Below the pieces are notes generated by a model. That model was not told the DNA's origin. It did not search any database and saw only the letters and a list, made by a program, of their open reading frames with translations. From Lytechinus variegatus (lineage: Eukaryota > Echinodermata > Echinoidea > Temnopleuroida > Toxopneustidae), in NCBI RefSeq assembly GCF_018143015.1, contig NC_054754.1:22320875-22384874 (forward strand): DNA of 64,000 nucleotides, read 5' to 3'. Numbering within the stretch: the first letter of the stretch is position 1; each line of letters starts with the position of its first letter. Of this stretch, positions 60,003-64,000 are shown one piece after another. The translations under genes and the position numbers were made by a program.

Positions 60003-61346
60003 CGGGGGGGGGGGGGTACCTCCATTGATGAGTGGATACCAGGCACATAACGTACACGTAATAAGGGTGTCACAAACACTATACTGAAAAGAAAATTCAC
60101 TAGGAATTAAGGAAAGCTACATGATTACAGTCAAATTTGCGAGGGTATAAAAAAGACTAAATGGCTTTACATTTGCCCCAGGTGTGGGAGGTGGGGGCGG
60201 TACCAATTACCCATTGTAAAGTCGACGTCGTGATCATGTCCATGATAGAACAATCAATACATCACTGTACTTGTTAAAGGGGGTCAATTCAGGGAATACT
60301 AGTCAAGGGTACCGTTTGTTTCATTTTTAGAATATGGAAAAAAAACTTGTTAAAGGGTGCTTTTTGAAACCCCATGGTCACGCCTGTGGCCTGTATCACT
60401 AAGCGCTAAGATGCGTCTAAAGCATTCATAAGTCCGGTTATAGGACTTAGTGTAAGATGCATCTTAGCGGGAGTTTCACAAAGACCACTAAGCACGTACC
60501 GTACTTAATACCCATTTAACTAAGTTGCATACAGAGCGTAGCCCACGGCTTGTCGAGACGTAGGAACTGTTCTTAGTGTAATGCCATGTTTCCTAGTGGC
60601 CACAAACTGCAGGAGCGCTTCGACTTCGACCCTTTGGAAGTCCCCAGAGACCTTGCTTCTTTTTCTAGGCGTTTCCTAAATTTTCTGAGGCATATGCATA
60701 TTGTTATTAATTTATTTTTATGAATTGCCCAACATCATGTCATTGCCTGTCTGTACACCTCCAAATATGTTTATAGTAGAGAGAGAGGGGGGGGGGGGGG
60801 GGTATGAGCACTATTTTTTGTACTCAACACCCCCTCCTCGAGAAAAAACAAAAAGGTAAAATTTTGGTTAATCTTTTGTTTTTGTCGAGGTATCAAATAT
60901 AACTTCCACTGCATACATTTCACTTTCAATATTTTACTTCTATATGTTGTCTTAAGAAAAAGGTTAATACCATACCTTCCCCATTATCCTCCTACAGTAG
61001 TCAAAATTATGTTAAAGTGACAAAATTCCTCCTTTCACTTTTTAGTCGCAGACGATGCAGACGAAAACTTGCGGGAAATTACTACTTTTTATCTTCACAC
61101 AAGGTCGAAGGACACAAAATTAGGCTTCGTAGACTCAAAATCCAGACGTTTTATTGTTGAAGACGCGTCACACACAGGACTAAGTAAAGAACTGTTGAGT
61201 GGAACTGACGCACCAACAGGACGTCAGTAAGACGGGTCCGGTCTTAGTGTATGACGAGTCGCAGTGACACTAAGTCCCGTTACACTAAGTACTGTTTAGT
61301 GAAACAGACCCAGGTATCCACTGTCAATAGAAGTGGCCCCCCTGGG
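60003..61346. mobile_element. CCCGGGG-ended element, subfamily 1, interrupted by a second element
   Basis: Starts with a G run and TACCTCCATTGATGAGTGGA, and ends GGTATCCACTGTCAATAGAA then GTGGCCCCCCTGGG. Internal words (TACACGTAATAAGGGTGTCA, ACTTGTTAAAGGG) are the reverse complements of those in 46241-46791. The right arm is split by 60388-61310. Confidence 0.8.
60388..61310. mobile_element. Nested element with GGCCTGTATCACTAA ends
   Basis: Left GGCCTGTATCACTAA and right TTAGTGAAACAGACC match inversely at 13 of 15 bases. CTTAGTGTAA, CACTAAGT and related words recur inside. It may itself be composite: GGGAGTTTCACAAAGACCAC at 60470 looks like another left end. Confidence 0.7.
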
Positions 61347-61591
61347 ATGTGAAAGCCTTATGTAGAGGCTTTTAGGGTGTATGCCTGTGCACAGTGTACA
61401 TATAAACTATCATGGAAACATGGCATGCTGCATTTTAAATAGTTTCAAAGTTTTTTTTCGTGTATACTGTAAAGGTAACATAAAACACTGGAATAGACAA
61501 CATAAAAATAGTCAAGTCATTCAAGATAGGTATGCATGTACATTGTTGCTCCAGTGGTTGCTTCTAAATTTAAGCAGTGCAGCATGCATGA

Positions 61592-62070
61592 GTAGGTGGT
61601 TTCAGACCGCCTCGAAGTTCGCCAGTTCCAGGTATTCTCTGATCGGGAAATTTACCCCGATCAGAAAATACCAGGTATTTTGGTAATGTGAAAGCAAACT
61701 ACGCGTAATCTCCCCGAAAGAAAATACCCGCTAAATAGTAGGTACTTGGCGAAATTACGAGAAATTTCGTGGGGATTTTTCCAAGGTCGCAGGTATTTTG
61801 GCGATGTGAAAGCAAATTACGGGAACTTTTATCCCAGCGTGTCGTTGGGCGCGGCAGCGTGGGTGGCTGCTGGGCTAGAGATTTTGAATCTCCCGCCTTG
61901 CCTGCTTATCAGACCACACTGCGCATGCTCGTAACTTCGGGAACTTATCCCGAAGGATGTGTTTCGGGGCGGTGTGAATGCAGGAATAATTAACGGGTAT
62001 TTTTTAGCCTTAAAAAGTTCTCGTAATTTAACGGGGATTCTTGTGATCGAGGCGGTTTGAAACCGCCTAG
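61592..62070. mobile_element. Inverted-repeat element (GGCGGTTTCAGACCGCCTCG arms)
   Basis: Left TAGGTGGTTTCAGACCGCCT (CGA) pairs with right (TCG) AGGCGGTTTGAAACCGCCTA over 23 bp. Each arm is itself a small palindrome. Internal GGTATTTTGGTAATGTGAAA recurs as GGTATTTTGGCGATGTGAAA, and ACTTCGGGAACTTATCCCGA is palindromic. No transposase. Confidence 0.83.
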
Positions 62071-62394
62071 TGACTGCTAAAATCCAGGAAGTTTGTTGAA
62101 CTTTTATCGATTGATTCCCTTGTGTTTACATGTATGTATTGTCCACTGCACTCTTTTTGTGAAGGTTTTCATTCAATCCTATTCAATAGCTCCAACACTG
62201 GGAGGCCCTTCCATGTTTGTACACATGATAGGCCTACATGTATATAGTCTGCATGAAACTTGAAAGTGAAACAAATTTGTGAAGGGGTTTCTAAAATATG
62301 TCTTAACACAATACCCCCCCTCCCCTTTGGCTTGTCAGATTTCTGGACACTGTTTGGGGGTATTGTGACCCTTTGTATTCATTTGTTCGTTTGC

Positions 62395-62600
62395 TAGAAA
62401 TAGTGAGGGACATCATTGATTCTCTCTTTTGCATGTGACTATTGCATATTATTTTATGACAAATAAGCAAAACTTTATAATGTTCCACTTATAAATTTCT
62501 TATTTTACATCCCATTTTGATGACATTTTTAGCATTATGCTTGTCTGATTTTCTCTATTGATTCAAATCAACATTTTTCTAAGGTGGACTTGACCTTTAA
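62395..62600. mobile_element. TTAA MITE family B, right-hand fragment
   Basis: Ends AAGGTGGACTTGACCTTTAA, preceded by family B body (GATTCAAATCAACATTTTTC). The left half is missing. Confidence 0.75.
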
Positions 62601-63497
62601 TAGCACAGATGCAGAAAGTGCAGTGCATGTACATGTATGTAGAAAAGCTGACCAGACTATAAACTGTAGTACTGCAAATTCCTGTTGATATCGGAAGTTA
62701 TCCCTGAAACTTCATCCTGCAACAAGTGCATGACTCCTTTTTAATTGGAGGTCATTTTTTTAATTCATTAGTGTATCAGGTGTGTCCAAGTTTCTATTAC
62801 ATACATGAAGGTTCATTGATTTGTATCAAACAAAGGCCTAGAAGTGATTTCCAGGATAAATAAAAACTTGGTCATCTCGGTTTGCCATTAATGAAATGTC
62901 CCAACCACTTTTCTCTGTATGTTTACATGATGTAAATGGACATTGTACGTTAGGCCTTATTTGCATTTTCAGACCCCCCCCATAACTGTTGCACAAATAT
63001 TTTGTACATGAGCAAGCATTGTGCATGTGTTTTTTTTGGAGGGGGGAGTGTAATTTGTATTTTTCGACAGCTAAAAAATTTGTGCATGTACAGTGTACAT
63101 GTACACACAAAAAAATCAACAAAAACACTTTAATATGTATATTCTTTATTCCTACCCAAGAATTTGAATTCAGCTTTTTTTACATTTTGATTTTTATATT
63201 TGTTATATTTTGTTTATTTTATGCGTACAAGTAACCATTGCACAAATGTCAATGACCTGCATGTTGCAAAATGAGAGCCAATGACCTTTTGTTTTGCTTT
63301 ACAGATTTTTTTCTCACTTGGCTGTTCCCTTTGGTACCGTCCATTCCCATAAAGCTCTCTCATTCATTTACTTTAAATTGGCTGGCCACAAGCGATTTTG
63401 CTGGATAATGGCAAAGCTAGATTGCTCTTTCGCCACCCAAATGTGTGGCGATGCCTTGCATGCACTTGTTAAAGGGAAAATTTACCCTGACGATAAA

Positions 63498-64000
63498 TTA
63501 AAGATCAAGTCCAACCCAGAAAAGAGTTGATTTGGATCAATAGAGAAAAATAAAACGAGCATAGCGCTGAAATTTAATCAAAGTCGGATGTAAAAATAAG
63601 AAAGTTACATGTATGACATCTTTCAATTTCACAATTTTTCACAAAGATACATGTAGAGCAGTTTAATATGCATGACTCGGTGATATACAAGAGTTGATGA
63701 TGTCCCTCACTATTTGGATATTTCTTTAATACATGTACATATAGTTTGTTTATCATTTCAATTATGTAATATTTCAATTTTTACAGATTTGACAATAGTG
63801 TACAACTTGACTGTTTACCGTAAAATGTTAAAACATCGGTGATTCCACATTTTCACGGAGGAATAAAACTTTGTGATAACATGGTACTGAGGAAACAATT
63901 AGAATATTTAGATTTCATTAAATAAAATGAAAAGAAATACACTGTAGTGAGTGGGTGATCGATGACAACAGTCCCCTCATTTGCATACTCACCTGGATGT
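63498..64000. mobile_element. TTAA MITE family B, cut by the window end
   Basis: Begins TTAAAGATCAAGTCCAACCC inside a family A-like start (TTAAAGGGAAAATTTACCCT at 63469) and continues with family B body to the last base (CATACTCACCTGGATGT). Confidence 0.8.

Noticed and set aside
63294-63530. Possible further EEIG1 exon in a 78-codon plus-strand ORF after a CAG
   Set aside because: The peptide does not match the expected NT-C2 continuation (W-x-x-x-F-x-F block), and its end runs into MITE sequence.

Overview
The window looks like nuclear DNA of a marine deuterostome invertebrate, most likely an echinoderm and probably a sea urchin. It is AT-rich, the genes have short exons and long introns with ordinary GT/AG splice sites, and it is packed with small inverted-repeat transposons, tRNA-derived SINEs and ACATGT-rich words. 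The phylum assignment is my inference from gene content and repeat style. No prokaryotic, organellar or LTR/viral material was recognised.

Four host genes are supported by spliced protein homology. (1) A MIF/D-dopachrome tautomerase family gene lies on the + strand (2162-4792, 3 exons, 141 aa). (2) A homoserine/serine O-acetyltransferase family enzyme (alpha/beta hydrolase fold) lies on the - strand. Nine coding exons run from 30200 down to 13502, with a 5'UTR exon near 41.9-42.0 kb; its last short coding exon was not found. (3) Sulfiredoxin SRXN1 is on the - strand (49547 to 48136, 2 exons, 179 aa). (4) The first exons of an EEIG1/FAM102 NT-C2 gene are on the + strand (non-coding exon ending 50319, first coding exon 54241-54386); the rest lies beyond 64000. 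The MIF and acetyltransferase genes converge. SRXN1 and EEIG1 are head to head across a short shared promoter region.

Nearly everything else is intron or intergenic DNA full of transposon debris: TTAA-target MITEs, palindromic MITEs of 130-300 bp, a set of elements with CCCGGGGG ends and 8-bp target duplications, a hAT-like element, six tRNA-derived SINE copies or fragments, LINE 3' fragments, and trinucleotide arrays. One acetyltransferase intron (20813-22521) is almost wholly three abutting MITEs. A tandem array at 17.7-18.7 kb repeats a word resembling nuclear-receptor half-sites.

The most interesting items are the mitochondrial-looking acetyltransferase of a family mainly known from bacteria and fungi, with a long overlapping upstream ORF, and the CCCGGGGG elements with their internal CCTAAACACGT-type repeats. 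The four genes do not form one pathway. The acetyltransferase and sulfiredoxin both touch thiol/sulfur metabolism, but their proximity could be chance.
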